Origin: a virus
Length of the DNA stretch: 49,020 nucleotides
Reading direction: 5' to 3' (one strand)
Virus record (IMG/VR): IMGVR_UViG_3300037493_003182
Span: 1-49,020 of that record
Position 1 is the stretch's first letter. Each line of letters starts with the position of its first letter. The notes under the pieces were generated by a model, which worked only from the letters and a program-made list of their open reading frames with translations, was not told the origin of the DNA and ran no database searches. The position numbers were made by a program, and so were the translations under genes. Shown one piece after another: positions 38,662 to 47,639 of this stretch.

Positions 38662-40539
38662 ATGACACCGAATGAAATAGTTATTCTGAATAAGATACCA
38701 GAATATATCAAGTTGAAAAACTGGGAACATAATAAGCACTTAATGAAGTGTCCAGTCTGTCAACACGAGCAGTTGTCTGCGCAGGTTATACCAAATACGT
38801 ATAAGATTAAGTGTTACAACTGTAACAAAAAATATACACTTATTACTTTTGTACGTAAGTTGGAACCAGAAAAAGCAGAAGCAACTCAAGAAGAGATTTT
38901 AGTTTATTTAAAAGATTTATTGAAAGTCAATGTATTAACAACCTCAGAAGAAGACAAGGTGAATTTGCATTTTGAATTGTTTGAGAAAGAAAGTTTCTCA
39001 CTGTTGCCTGTTCAGCGTAATGGTAAACGACCGATTGAAACTGGCTGGACTTCTACTGAGCACAAAGTAAAAGCTGAGTGGTTAGAGTGGCTTAAAACAG
39101 GTTTGAATGTTGGAGTGCGTACAGGTATGGTGAGTAATGTAACGGTATTAGATATTGATACGAAAGAAATACCAGAAGAACTTAAACAATATCTCGGCAA
39201 AACTCTCACTCAAGTAACAACTAAAGGCTACCACTTATTTTTTAAATATGAAAAAGACTTACCTAAGACACGTATTGATGAATTAAAATTAGATATTGAG
39301 AATGATGGCGGACAGGTTGTTGTATATCCTTCAAAGGTGGAAGACAAAGAAAGAACATTCTTTGCAATTCAACCAGTCGAAACAATGCCACTAGAATTAA
39401 AAACATATATCACCGCTAAGTTACCAACAATGATAGTGAAGACATTCTCTGAGAAAATGAAAGAAGAAATTGATACTGAAAACTTCAAGATTAATATGGA
39501 GAATTTGAAGTTGAAATCAGAGGGCTTACAAGGTTGTTGCAATGTAGAGTTTGCTAAACTCGGCGGGGTATTACGCAAGAACCTAAGCCTGCCTCAAGTA
39601 GAGTATACCTTGCGAGTGATTAATCGTTTAATGTTAGACCAACCGATGGCTGAGAGAGATATATCATCCATGGTCAGACAATTAGATAAATACGCATCTT
39701 ATGATGAAAAAGAGTTGTCATATGAAGTTATCAAATATCTTAAAGATACTGAATATGCAGACCGCACAGACATCACCAAAGCAATGGGTGAGCCTGCCAA
39801 AAGAATAGCAAACGTACTAAACTACCTAGTCAGAGAGGGATATATTCTCAAGAGAGGTAGAAATTACTGTGCCGTAAAGAAATTAGACTGGCAAACGGCA
39901 TTAGTGAATATCGGCAAACCTGTTGGCTTTAAAGTACCGTATTTCGATGATGTTGCTAAATTTAACTATGGAGACTTGATTGTGATAGGCGCATCTTCAG
40001 GTGTTGGTAAAACTCACGTGGCGATGAACATGGTTAAACGATTTGTAGACCAAGGCATAAAACCTTACTACATATCACGAGAAACAGGTTCACGCTTTGC
40101 AAAGATAGCATTACAGTTAGGCTTGCAAGAAGGAGACTTCGGTCATAAGTTCTGCGGAGACCCAACTAAGATTGAGTTTGAAAAAGGCGCGGTTACTATT
40201 ATTGACTGGTTGTTACCACAAGACTACGCAAAGACAGACCAGATATTTGACTACTTCTCACAATTATTAGAGAAGACACAGGGGTTTTTAATTGTGTTTG
40301 TGCAGTTGAGAAAAGAAACTAACGAGTGGTACGCTAAAGACCAGATAGAATTCTTCCCTGCACTGACCACCAAATATGCATATGACAATGTTGCGGATGG
40401 TTCTAGAGGTAGTTTTGAAATATGTAAGATTCGAGAAGGCGTACAGGCAAAGAAACACGTTGTTAAAATACCGTGTAGATATGACTGGGATACTAAACAA
40501 TTGATTAGAATAGATGAGGAAGAGAACGGCAAAGTATAA
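38662..40539 (+). CDS. Primase-polymerase/helicase fusion
   Basis: 625 residues. An N-terminal zinc ribbon (CPVC 30-33, CYNC 51-54), then a prim-pol-like primase with LLPVQRNGKRPIETGW, NVTVLDID (about 158-165, the catalytic acidic pair) and TTKGYHLFFKY (about 186-196). A helical primase-C-terminal segment and a winged-helix section follow (about 290-420). The C-terminal RecA-fold ATPase has Walker A GASSGVGKTH (443-452) and FLIVFVQLR as a Walker B-like strand, resembling SF4/DnaB-type helicases. It probably primes and unwinds at the phage fork. Confidence 0.82.
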   Translation: MTPNEIVILNKIPEYIKLKNWEHNKHLMKCPVCQHEQLSAQVIPNTYKIKCYNCNKKYTLITFVRKLEPEKAEATQEEILVYLKDLLKVNVLTTSEEDKVNLHFELFEKESFSLLPVQRNGKRPIETGWTSTEHKVKAEWLEWLKTGLNVGVRTGMVSNVTVLDIDTKEIPEELKQYLGKTLTQVTTKGYHLFFKYEKDLPKTRIDELKLDIENDGGQVVVYPSKVEDKERTFFAIQPVETMPLELKTYITAKLPTMIVKTFSEKMKEEIDTENFKINMENLKLKSEGLQGCCNVEFAKLGGVLRKNLSLPQVEYTLRVINRLMLDQPMAERDISSMVRQLDKYASYDEKELSYEVIKYLKDTEYADRTDITKAMGEPAKRIANVLNYLVREGYILKRGRNYCAVKKLDWQTALVNIGKPVGFKVPYFDDVAKFNYGDLIVIGASSGVGKTHVAMNMVKRFVDQGIKPYYISRETGSRFAKIALQLGLQEGDFGHKFCGDPTKIEFEKGAVTIIDWLLPQDYAKTDQIFDYFSQLLEKTQGFLIVFVQLRKETNEWYAKDQIEFFPALTTKYAYDNVADGSRGSFEICKIREGVQAKKHVVKIPCRYDWDTKQLIRIDEEENGKV

Positions 40540-40554
40540 ATAGAAAGATTTTAA

Positions 40555-41091
40555 ATGACAACCATTAATATTGAATTATTAGAGCAGAATCTGGGAATTA
40601 AAATCAAACGAAACGTGAAAGCTATTGGATTAGATACCGCAACCAAGACCGGATATGCCGTAATTGAGACAGATGACACCGAGGCAAAGATAGATGTTGG
40701 TTTTATTAATGCAGAATCGAAGGTCACAACTACGAAATACAATATGTTTGTTGAAATGTTTGACAAACTTATTCAACCAGACCAGATAGTAATCATTGAA
40801 GACACCTTTCTGAAATACTTTTTTATTGGCAAAAAGAAACTCGCTAATGTTAACGGTTTAAAGACCTTGACACGCATAGGCATGATAGCGTATACTATAG
40901 CCATACAGAAGAAATGCAAACAGCCAGTGTTTATTAATGCGTGTTCAGCGAGAAGCAAATTAAATATGAACGGTAAAGCCAAGAAAGAAGAACTCGTTAG
41001 AATAATTAATACCGCGTTGAGAATACAATTGACAAACAATGATGAAGTTGACGCTCTTATATTAGCAATAAACGGAGTAAAAGTCAAATGA
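40555..41091 (+). CDS. RuvC-like Holliday junction resolvase
   Basis: 178 residues. RNase H-fold nuclease with GLDTATKTGYAVI (Asp27), VIIEDTF (Glu82) and NNDEVDALILAI (Asp163, Asp166), the four acidic residues of RuvC-type resolvases. It likely resolves branched replication intermediates before packaging. The basic stretch 120-150 may contact DNA. ATGA overlap with the next gene. An 18-spaced promoter-like sequence lies inside (40867-40896). Confidence 0.85.
   Translation: MTTINIELLEQNLGIKIKRNVKAIGLDTATKTGYAVIETDDTEAKIDVGFINAESKVTTTKYNMFVEMFDKLIQPDQIVIIEDTFLKYFFIGKKKLANVNGLKTLTRIGMIAYTIAIQKKCKQPVFINACSARSKLNMNGKAKKEELVRIINTALRIQLTNNDEVDALILAINGVKVK
40867..40896 (+). promoter_or_regulatory. 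Possible internal promoter inside the RuvC-like gene
   Basis: TTGACA (40867-40872), 18-base spacer ending GATAGCG, TATACT (40891-40896). Both hexamers match the leftward promoters exactly. It would transcribe the genes from 41088 towards recA. It lies within codons for TLTRIGMIAYT, so coincidence cannot be excluded. Confidence 0.5.
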
Positions 41092-41291
41092 AAAAATCTC
41101 AAATGATATGGAAGGCAGGTACACAAAAGTGCGCTGTACTGATAGAATACGATAAACAAATTTATCAGATATGTCTCACGCCAGAACAATCAGATAGATT
41201 AATAGCTACGTTACCACAATTATATGACGACGGTGTAATTAAGATTTTACCAGAACCACTTGACTTAAATTTTAAGAAAGACTTAAAATGA
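41088..41291 (+). CDS. Hypothetical protein (67 residues)
   Basis: MKKSQMIWKAGTQKCAVLIEYDKQIYQICLTPEQSDRLIATLPQLYDDG... Small alpha/beta protein joined by ATGA overlaps on both sides. Role unknown. Confidence 0.65.
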   Translation: MKKSQMIWKAGTQKCAVLIEYDKQIYQICLTPEQSDRLIATLPQLYDDGVIKILPEPLDLNFKKDLK

Positions 41292-41746
41292 AAAAAACAA
41301 AGAGTAACGAGAAATACTTACTTGAGTTGTTTCATTACTGGTGCGGTAGATTTAAAGTACCAAAGATTGTTAAAACAATTAAAGACAATACCATGGACTG
41401 TGTTTGTTGTGTTGAACACTGGGATAACGAAGAAACACGTATTTTAAAGTATAATTTAAAACAATTAAATGCATATAGGCGATGTGAGGTTATATGTGTT
41501 GCATTTCATGAGCTTGGACACTTCTTTGAACATGAAGACTATAATACAAAAGACAGTCAAATAAAAAGCGAATTCTTGGCAGAGAGTTTTGCTTTACGAA
41601 TGATGCAAAAACACTATACTAAAGAATATCAAACATACTGTAGATTAATTAAAAAAGAACACCTGCTAGAACGTATAAAGCAAAGTGATGATATTTATTA
41701 CCAAGCCTATAAACAAATACCAGAATATGCAGAATCTATTAAATAA
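41288..41746 (+). CDS. ImmA/IrrE-like zinc metallopeptidase
   Basis: 152 residues. HELGH (74-78) within VAFHELGHFFEH is the gluzincin zinc site and EFLAESFAL (about 95-103) supplies the third ligand Glu, as in the M78 (ImmA/IrrE) family. Such proteases cut repressors in mobile elements. No partner repressor gene is adjacent, so it may act on a host or unlinked phage regulator. A Cys cluster (CVCCVEHW) near residue 40 is of unknown importance. Confidence 0.78.
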   Translation: MKKTKSNEKYLLELFHYWCGRFKVPKIVKTIKDNTMDCVCCVEHWDNEETRILKYNLKQLNAYRRCEVICVAFHELGHFFEHEDYNTKDSQIKSEFLAESFALRMMQKHYTKEYQTYCRLIKKEHLLERIKQSDDIYYQAYKQIPEYAESIK

Positions 41747-41894
41747 TCTAACTCAAGTGTTACAGTACGTAGCTATATTTACGTTTTTGATATTGACTAT
41801 ATTGAGTTTATTAACTAAGCAATATAATGGCGCTGGTATTAATTTAGCTTTGACTCTGTTATATATTTTCTTATACTTACAACCAATAAAATAA
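41727..41894 (+). CDS. Small membrane protein (55 residues)
   Basis: Start taken as ATG 41727, giving MQNLLNNLTQVLQYVAIFTFLILTILSLLTKQYNGAGINLALTLLYIFLYLQPIK, two membrane helices. An earlier in-frame ATG at 41685 would overlap the peptidase much more. Ribosome site weak. Unknown. Confidence 0.5.
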   Translation: MQNLLNNLTQVLQYVAIFTFLILTILSLLTKQYNGAGINLALTLLYIFLYLQPIK

Positions 41895-41895
41895 T

Positions 41896-42225
41896 ATGAG
41901 CCAAAAAAATAATAAATTAGAATTATATGTAGCTGATAAACTCAACGCTCTCGGTATTGAGGCTAGACCAACACGAGCGTCTGGTGCATCGACCGAACTT
42001 GGAGATGTATTTAATGAAGTATTTTTAGTAGAATGTAAACAACATTTAACACAAGAGAATGTTATTGTTGTACGTAAGGTATGGAATAAATTATGTGGCG
42101 AGTTGCCAGCAGGTAGTCAGAGAATACCTATTCACGCCTTAGAAAACAAATACAACGAGAGATTTATAGCAATGCAGGCAGAGGACTTCTTTAGATTAAT
42201 TGCACCATTATATAAGAAAGGTTAA
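41896..42225 (+). CDS. PD-(D/E)xK-type nuclease (Hjc-like)
   Basis: 109 residues. ELYVADKLNALGIEARPTRASGASTELGDVFNEVFLVECKQH shows the Glu of helix 1, the SGA loop, Asp and ECK of the restriction-endonuclease fold found in archaeal Hjc resolvases and many phage nucleases. Likely cleaves branched DNA. Placed between two predicted resolvase/recombinase genes, so the phage may have two independent junction enzymes. Confidence 0.75.
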   Translation: MSQKNNKLELYVADKLNALGIEARPTRASGASTELGDVFNEVFLVECKQHLTQENVIVVRKVWNKLCGELPAGSQRIPIHALENKYNERFIAMQAEDFFRLIAPLYKKG

Positions 42226-42226
42226 T

Positions 42227-42388
42227 ATGATGTCAATTTTAGATAAAATAGTTAGTTTCATAGAGAGTAGATTTTTTCTTATCATGTTAATATGTGGTGG
42301 ACTCATTTTTGTATTAGCGGGAGCGTTAGTATGGTCAGTTATTATTATAAACAGAACGTTTGAAATATTACACCTACTTGGTTTTTAA
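42227..42388 (+). CDS. Small membrane protein (53 residues)
   Basis: MMSILDKIVSFIESRFFLIMLICGGLIFVLAGALVWSVIIINRTFEI. One long or two short hydrophobic segments. Starts one base after the nuclease stop; a second ATG at 42230 is equally possible. Function unknown. Confidence 0.55.
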   Translation: MMSILDKIVSFIESRFFLIMLICGGLIFVLAGALVWSVIIINRTFEILHLLGF

Positions 42389-42401
42389 AAAGGAGAAATA
42401 A

Positions 42402-43373
42402 ATGAGTAAGATTAAGAAAACAGAAGAGACGACCGAGAATACCTTTAAAGATAGACAGGCCGTAGATAAATTAATGAATGAAACGAATAGAGAGGCTGGT
42501 AATACGGTATTGTGTTACGCAACGCAGTTAAAGCCAAAGACTAGAATACCGTGTGGTGTAGAACCTATCGATAAGATACTCAAGGGAGGTATTTTATCAA
42601 GTCTATTTACTGTTATTTGGGGCAATAAGAGTGCGGGAAAGACGACACTTGTATATAAATTCATAGCTGAGGCTCAGAAGTTAGGTAAGCGCCCAATGTT
42701 ATTAGACTATGAAAGAAGCTTCGACCCACTGTGGGCGACCAAGAAAGGTATTAATTGTGACAATCTTCTTATCGGTCAATTCGATACCGCAGAAGCCGGA
42801 TTAGATGTATTTCGTAAATACGCTACAGACGGTCTTATTGATATGTTGGTAATAGATAGTATTCAGGGTTTAAGTCCAAAAGGCGAACAAGAGACAAAGA
42901 CAGGCAAAACAAAAACTCTCGATGAAGATACCATGGCATTGTTGGCAAAGAAACTATCTCAATTCTTTCGTATCACCGCAGGTAAGGTTTATAGAGGAGA
43001 CATTACCGTGTTATTAGTTGGACAAGCTAGAACGGACTTAGGTTCATTTATTGCTACCGAGAAGTTGTCTGGCGGTAACGCATTAGCTCATTGGGCTAGT
43101 TTAATTTTAAAGATTCGCCGTGGCCAGGGAGTAGATGCACCAATGGTTAAATTCGTTAAGGATGGCAAGAAAATGAAGCGTAAAGTTGGTTTCGATTGTG
43201 TTATTAAAATAGAAAAAACAAAAATGGATACCGAGTCAGAATTAACAGAAGTACACGTACCGTTCTATTATGAGAGTGGGTTTGATAAACCAGAGACCAA
43301 AGAGGTGATTGCAACTGAAGGCGCAGAAACACAAGAGGAGGCGACAGATGAAGAGAACGAATCAGAGAATTGA
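42402..43373 (+). CDS. RecA/UvsX-like recombinase
   Basis: 323 residues. GVEPIDKILKGGILSS opens the core, Walker A is GNKSAGKTT (74-82), Walker B MLVIDS (about 148-153), and LLVGQARTDLGSF plus SGGNALAHWAS the L2/AHxxS-like region. It forms nucleoprotein filaments for strand exchange. The acidic tail (EEATDEENESEN) is typical of RecA. AAAGGAG precedes the ATG. The 3' end overlaps the next gene. Confidence 0.92.
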   Translation: MSKIKKTEETTENTFKDRQAVDKLMNETNREAGNTVLCYATQLKPKTRIPCGVEPIDKILKGGILSSLFTVIWGNKSAGKTTLVYKFIAEAQKLGKRPMLLDYERSFDPLWATKKGINCDNLLIGQFDTAEAGLDVFRKYATDGLIDMLVIDSIQGLSPKGEQETKTGKTKTLDEDTMALLAKKLSQFFRITAGKVYRGDITVLLVGQARTDLGSFIATEKLSGGNALAHWASLILKIRRGQGVDAPMVKFVKDGKKMKRKVGFDCVIKIEKTKMDTESELTEVHVPFYYESGFDKPETKEVIATEGAETQEEATDEENESEN

Positions 43374-43527
43374 TAATACTCTCGCAATACTCGCGATATT
43401 ATGGAAACAAGCGCCAGAGTTAAGGTTAGGTCAACTCGTGTGTGCAGGCAATGATGTTGATTCTTTCTTTTTAGAAGACCACGAACTATTAGCAAAAGTT
43501 AAAGAAAGAGTAACTGTCAATGAATAA
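43348..43527 (+). CDS. Conserved phage protein (59 residues)
   Basis: Start at ATG 43348 inside the recA end, with GAGGAGG upstream; the frame further upstream is the recA tail read out of frame. MKRTNQRIDNTLAILAILWKQAPELRLGQLVCAGNDVDSFFLEDHELL... This LRLGQLI...DxFFxEDxxL pattern is common in phages (function unknown). Confidence 0.68.
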   Translation: MKRTNQRIDNTLAILAILWKQAPELRLGQLVCAGNDVDSFFLEDHELLAKVKERVTVNE

Positions 43528-43702
43528 GAGGTTAGAGGCTTACGAATCAACCAATGAAAAAGGTGAGATAGAACTTGTCGCTCTTACCATTGTCACCTGT
43601 GAATGTGGCGACGAAGATGTTCTAGGCGGTCATATTAAAACAGGCAGAGCATATATTTGTATGCGCTGTGGCAGAGTGGTGGGGTTTGATAACGATTTAT
43701 GA
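43520..43702 (+). CDS. Zinc-motif small protein (60 residues)
   Basis: MNKRLEAYESTNEKGEIELVALTIVTCECGDEDVLGGHIKTGRAYICMRCGRVVGFDNDL. CECG...CMRCG forms a ribbon. Overlaps its neighbours on both sides (8 and 4 bases). Role unknown. Confidence 0.65.
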   Translation: MNKRLEAYESTNEKGEIELVALTIVTCECGDEDVLGGHIKTGRAYICMRCGRVVGFDNDL

Positions 43703-44073
43703 GTAACGAAATAATTTTTACAAATATATTTGGCGTAATATTGACCGTCTTTGGTTACTTAGACGGGTATAAGTATTTTATTGAAGCTAGAAAAATAGTC
43801 AGTGTGAAGACCTCTCATGGTCATAGTAGAAAATTTATCAACATAGCACTCGCTAATGACGTTGTGAGATTAGGTTATTTCTTTGTAATAGATAGAAATA
43901 TTTATCTAATCATATCTGCAATTGTAGCTTTAGTGTTTATGTGTTATATGTTTTGGCAAATCTATTGGTGGTATCCTTATCGCAACAGAACACGATACGG
44001 GTTTAAAAGACCGAATCTCGGATTATATATTGTTAATAGTTTGTTACCTAACAGTATTCGTAAAAAGTTATAA
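43699..44073 (+). CDS. Membrane protein (124 residues)
   Basis: MSNEIIFTNIFGVILTVFGYLDGYKYFIEARKI..., then NIYLIISAIVALVFMCYMFWQIYWWY. Three to four hydrophobic stretches with a basic, Tyr-rich end (YRNRTRYGFKRPNLGLYI). No family recognised. Confidence 0.6.
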   Translation: MSNEIIFTNIFGVILTVFGYLDGYKYFIEARKIVSVKTSHGHSRKFINIALANDVVRLGYFFVIDRNIYLIISAIVALVFMCYMFWQIYWWYPYRNRTRYGFKRPNLGLYIVNSLLPNSIRKKL

Positions 44074-44084
44074 AAGGAGTTAAC

Positions 44085-44522
44085 ATGAGTATTTACGCAA
44101 AGTTTGATGAGTATTTTAAGAATAAAGATTTAGCTACGGTTTTAACAGAGGCTGAAAAGTATTTTGTTAAGATTGATGAATGTGCCAAACTCATGAGAAC
44201 AACGCAGTCAGATAACTTTTCTGTACTCAATGACATCTTAGTTAAAGTTGGCGGTTATCGAGCCTATTTAGAGCCAGTGTTAGGCTTGGCAATGACCTAT
44301 AAAAAAGGTAATGAAATGCTTGAGTTTGACGAACTAGCTAAAGCACAGATAGCCAAAAACGAAAAAGTGGTTGCCGCTCAGTTAGAAAAAGCCGCTAGCT
44401 TGAAAGTACAAGACGAGCGTAAGGTTCGCAATATTTTTCAAAGCTACATCAATTCATGTGAGGCTATCGTGAGAAGTATTCAGTCTAGATTAAAATCAGA
44501 CCAAAAAATACAGGCAGACTAA
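44085..44522 (+). CDS. Hypothetical helical protein (145 residues)
   Basis: MSIYAKFDEYFKNKDLATVLTEAEKYFVKIDECAKLMRT... all-alpha, probably coiled-coil in AQIAKNEKVVAAQLEKAASLKVQDERKVRNIF. TAATG-coupled to the polymerase, suggesting a replication accessory role. AAAGGAG upstream. Confidence 0.65.
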   Translation: MSIYAKFDEYFKNKDLATVLTEAEKYFVKIDECAKLMRTTQSDNFSVLNDILVKVGGYRAYLEPVLGLAMTYKKGNEMLEFDELAKAQIAKNEKVVAAQLEKAASLKVQDERKVRNIFQSYINSCEAIVRSIQSRLKSDQKIQAD

Positions 44523-46876
44523 TGCAATTAGTTAATATTGGTAATAAACGTAGAGAGATATTTTTATTTCTTCGCAACGATGTAGGTGAATTAAAAATTG
44601 AGAAGGTTATTGACTTCTATCCTTATTATTATGAGGCTGACGTTAATGGCAAGTTTACTACGTTTAATGGCCTCAAGGTAAAGAAAATAATCTGCAACGA
44701 ACCTACAGACATTGCAAATCAACGCAATGAAAAGAGCTGGGAAGCCGACGTAATATTCAGCAAGCGGTTCATGATAGACAGAATAGACGCACTTGATAAA
44801 TGTATAATTAAATATGCGTTTATTGATATTGAAGTATTTTCGCCTAAAGGTTTCCCAGACCAGAGCGAAGCCAAGTATCCAGTGAGCTGCATTACCATAT
44901 ATAATTCTGCGTCTAAAAAGTTAAAGACCTTTTATCTTGGAGACTATGAAGGTAAACTTCAACAACGAGAAATCGCTCTATTAAAAGACTTTTGTCAATA
45001 TATGAAAGCCGCGCAGTTTGATATTTGGTTTTCATGGAACGTTGACTTTGACTACACTTATTTGTTTAATCGAATTGACCGCTTTAAACGAGAGGTATTA
45101 GAAACTCTTTCGCGTAAGGTTAATTTCGCTAGTTATATTTCGCCAATAGGCTCTGTGCGACAAGGAGAACGCGAAGATGTATGGTTTCCTTCTGGTTTGA
45201 GTATTGTAGACTACATGCAATGGTATCAAAAGTTTACCAACAAAACAGAACCAACCTACGCTTTAGACGCAATAGCTCAGAAACATCTCGGCGAGGCAAC
45301 CTGGGGTGAAGCTGAGTTTGATAAAATTACTATTGAAATACGCAAAAAGAACCAAAACGACGTTGTGCGTATGGTTAAGTTAGAGAAAAAGTTTCAACTC
45401 ATACAATACTACGATGAAATTAGACGCAGAGCACGAGTGACGTGGGAAGACTTATATCACAACAGTCGTATCGTTGACCAACTGCTTTTACGTAAGGCAT
45501 TTGAAAAGAAGATTATTCTGCCGTGTAGACAGAAAGACCTTACTAAAGAGGTGTATGACGGCGCATATAGAGAGGCTCATCAAACGGGTGTATTTAAAAA
45601 CATTGGTAAGTTTGATTTATCTTCCGCTTATCCAACCATTCTGGTAGACTTTTGTTTAGACCCCGCTAATATTGTAACTGAACGTGGCGACAATGTAATT
45701 GAAGCCGCAGGCACTCTGTTCAAACAAGACGACAACGCCCTGCTTCCAGCCGTTGTAAGAGACCTAATTGTATTGAAAAACGATTTAAAGAAAGCGCAGG
45801 CCGTCTCAGACTCTGAATCTGCCGAAGGAAAACTGTTAGATAAAAAATATACGGCCATAAAGTCTATCATCAATTCTATTTACGGAGTAATGGGAAATAG
45901 ATTTTTTAGATATTATGACCGTAGAGTGGCTTCGGCTACCACGTGGGGCGCACGAGAGGCCTTAAAATACGTCGAGAATAGGCTTTTAAGCGAAGGTAGG
46001 CAGGTGATATACGTTGATACCGACAGTGTGTTTATAGACGAAAAAAACAACATTTCTGACCAATTAAACAGTATGTTGCAAGACTGGTATCTGTCTAATA
46101 ATAATAACAAGCGAACCCTTACATTTGACTATGAAGGTTATTTTACGAAGTTAATTGTTTTGGCCAAATGTAGATATAAGGGTTATGTTCAAAAACCTAA
46201 TGGTAAGATTAAATCAGAGGTTAAAGGTATTGAGGCCAAACGAAGAGACACCAGTAAGTTCTGTGCTAGTTTTCAAACTACTCTGCTTGATAAGGTTATG
46301 GATGGTATGAATAGAGAAGAAACCGTACAGTGGTTAAAAGAACAGGTAGCCACCATAAAGAATCTTCCCATCTCTGAGTTCGCCTTCCCTTGTAAGATGC
46401 GCAGTAGTGTTGAAGAATATAAGGTTTTGCCTATTTTTATAAGAGCATTGAATTACTCACGTGAGTTGTATGCATTTAGTAAACAACCGGGTGACTTATT
46501 CTACTACATATATATGCAATCGTTTGGCAATGAAGTTAAGACGGTTAAGCAGTGGCAATTAAATGGCAAGAATGTTACACCGAAAAGATGGAAAGATACT
46601 CTGCATTTATTGCATTTAGACGAGACCGCAGAACTGAATGTTGAAAATGATATTACGAAGCAGTTGATAACATCGAATATTTTAAAAGAAGAAGAGATTA
46701 CCAAGCCTGGGGCCGTAAAGAATGTGTTGGCTTTTGATAGCAAAAAGCAAACTCATATAGATAGAGAAAAGATAGACTGGCAAAAGATGATAGAGCGCAA
46801 CATTGATAACAAAGCCGAGGTTGTTTTCACTGCGATGAAGTGGGAAAAGCCAAAGCTACTTGACAAACCACTTTAA
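44522..46876 (+). CDS. Family B DNA polymerase
   Basis: 784 residues. Exonuclease motifs: FIDIEVF (100-106) and FSWNVDFDYTYL. Polymerase motifs: A, FDLSSAYPTI (364-373); B, KSIINSIYGVMGNR (about 447-460); C, YVDTDSVF (497-504). The KGIEAKRRDTSKF element (about 568-580) is the KxY-like thumb-edge region. The protein is shorter than T4 gp43, in the range of compact phage PolB. Replicates the phage genome with 3'-5' proofreading. Directly coupled (TAATG) to the preceding helical gene. Confidence 0.94.
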   Translation: MQLVNIGNKRREIFLFLRNDVGELKIEKVIDFYPYYYEADVNGKFTTFNGLKVKKIICNEPTDIANQRNEKSWEADVIFSKRFMIDRIDALDKCIIKYAFIDIEVFSPKGFPDQSEAKYPVSCITIYNSASKKLKTFYLGDYEGKLQQREIALLKDFCQYMKAAQFDIWFSWNVDFDYTYLFNRIDRFKREVLETLSRKVNFASYISPIGSVRQGEREDVWFPSGLSIVDYMQWYQKFTNKTEPTYALDAIAQKHLGEATWGEAEFDKITIEIRKKNQNDVVRMVKLEKKFQLIQYYDEIRRRARVTWEDLYHNSRIVDQLLLRKAFEKKIILPCRQKDLTKEVYDGAYREAHQTGVFKNIGKFDLSSAYPTILVDFCLDPANIVTERGDNVIEAAGTLFKQDDNALLPAVVRDLIVLKNDLKKAQAVSDSESAEGKLLDKKYTAIKSIINSIYGVMGNRFFRYYDRRVASATTWGAREALKYVENRLLSEGRQVIYVDTDSVFIDEKNNISDQLNSMLQDWYLSNNNNKRTLTFDYEGYFTKLIVLAKCRYKGYVQKPNGKIKSEVKGIEAKRRDTSKFCASFQTTLLDKVMDGMNREETVQWLKEQVATIKNLPISEFAFPCKMRSSVEEYKVLPIFIRALNYSRELYAFSKQPGDLFYYIYMQSFGNEVKTVKQWQLNGKNVTPKRWKDTLHLLHLDETAELNVENDITKQLITSNILKEEEITKPGAVKNVLAFDSKKQTHIDREKIDWQKMIERNIDNKAEVVFTAMKWEKPKLLDKPL

Positions 46877-46889
46877 GAAATGCTACACT
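46860..46889 (+). promoter_or_regulatory. Promoter downstream of the polymerase gene
   Basis: TTGACA (46860-46865), 18-base spacer ending AAATGC, TACACT (46884-46889) with TGn extension. It overlaps the last polymerase codons and stands 17 bases before the ATG at 46907. Confidence 0.65.
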
Positions 46890-46906
46890 AGAGGTGAGGT
46901 TAACTT

Positions 46907-47089
46907 ATGAAAAAATCAAAGCACGTAATCGGTGAGTGTATGATATGCAAGAGAGGTATAACTCTTCATATGTTGCAGAACGCACGAGCTGTACGTGTCG
47001 GTGATAAGTTTAGATGTAGAAAGTTAGAATGTGAGCTAGAATTTATTCAACCGTTTTTAGATAAGTTAATCAAAGTGAAAGGTAATTAA
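46907..47089 (+). CDS. Zinc-motif small protein (60 residues)
   Basis: MKKSKHVIGECMICKRGITLHMLQNARAVRVGDKFRCRKLECELEF... CMIC and CRKLEC form a zinc site. Preceded by AGAGGTGAGG and the 46860 promoter. Unknown. Confidence 0.65.
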   Translation: MKKSKHVIGECMICKRGITLHMLQNARAVRVGDKFRCRKLECELEFIQPFLDKLIKVKGN

Positions 47090-47428
47090 ATGGAACAATA
47101 TGTAATATTTTTAAAAGATACCAAGACCAATACCGAGAGGCAGGTTATTGTACCTGAACGCCTTGAGTTAGGTAGACTGTTGGCTGTTGTTGGCAAAAGA
47201 TTTAAAGTATTAAATATTGTTGTTTTGAGTTCGCCATGTGATTATTTAGACATGATGCAAGAATTACAAGATATTGGTGAAATGGTGTTTGGTAACGAAC
47301 CAGACGTAAAGACCTTGCAACAATATAAAAATATATTAGATGAAGCTCAACCGGGCGAGGCTGAAAACTTATTAGAATTATTAATTCAAGCCGGAGAAGC
47401 AAGTGCAGAGGTTAATGATGAGAATTAA
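47090..47428 (+). CDS. Hypothetical protein (112 residues)
   Basis: MEQYVIFLKDTKTNTERQVIVPERLELGRLLAVVGKRFKVLNIVVLSSPCDYLDMM... acidic tail. Abuts the previous gene with no gap. Alpha/beta; unknown role. Confidence 0.6.
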   Translation: MEQYVIFLKDTKTNTERQVIVPERLELGRLLAVVGKRFKVLNIVVLSSPCDYLDMMQELQDIGEMVFGNEPDVKTLQQYKNILDEAQPGEAENLLELLIQAGEASAEVNDEN

Positions 47429-47639
47429 AAAAACAAAGAAAAGTATTAATCCACGCGAATATGTTACTCAACAAAAGAGTACAGAAAAAAGCCGTATTAC
47501 AATAACTACCGAAACTCTTAATAAGTTGTGGCAAGAGGCCACTAGCGCAGATAAAAAACCTATGCTGCTATTGCAGTTAAAAGATAAAAATACTACTTGG
47601 AACTTATACGTAGACATAACGAAGGGAAATACTTTATGA
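47415..47639 (+). CDS. Hypothetical protein (74 residues)
   Basis: MMRIKKTKKSINPREYVTQQKSTEKSRITITTETLNKLWQEATSADKKPMLLLQLKDKNTTW... Start at ATG 47415 (AGAGG upstream); the ATG at 47418 is equally usable. Basic N-terminus, then a strand-helix pattern. Common as a phage nuclease-like accessory by size only; no motif. ATGA overlap with the next gene. Confidence 0.55.
   Translation: MMRIKKTKKSINPREYVTQQKSTEKSRITITTETLNKLWQEATSADKKPMLLLQLKDKNTTWNLYVDITKGNTL

Noticed and set aside
40773-41189. 138-codon antisense frame
   Set aside because: Lies fully opposite the RuvC-like gene with its conserved catalytic motifs; no ribosome site.
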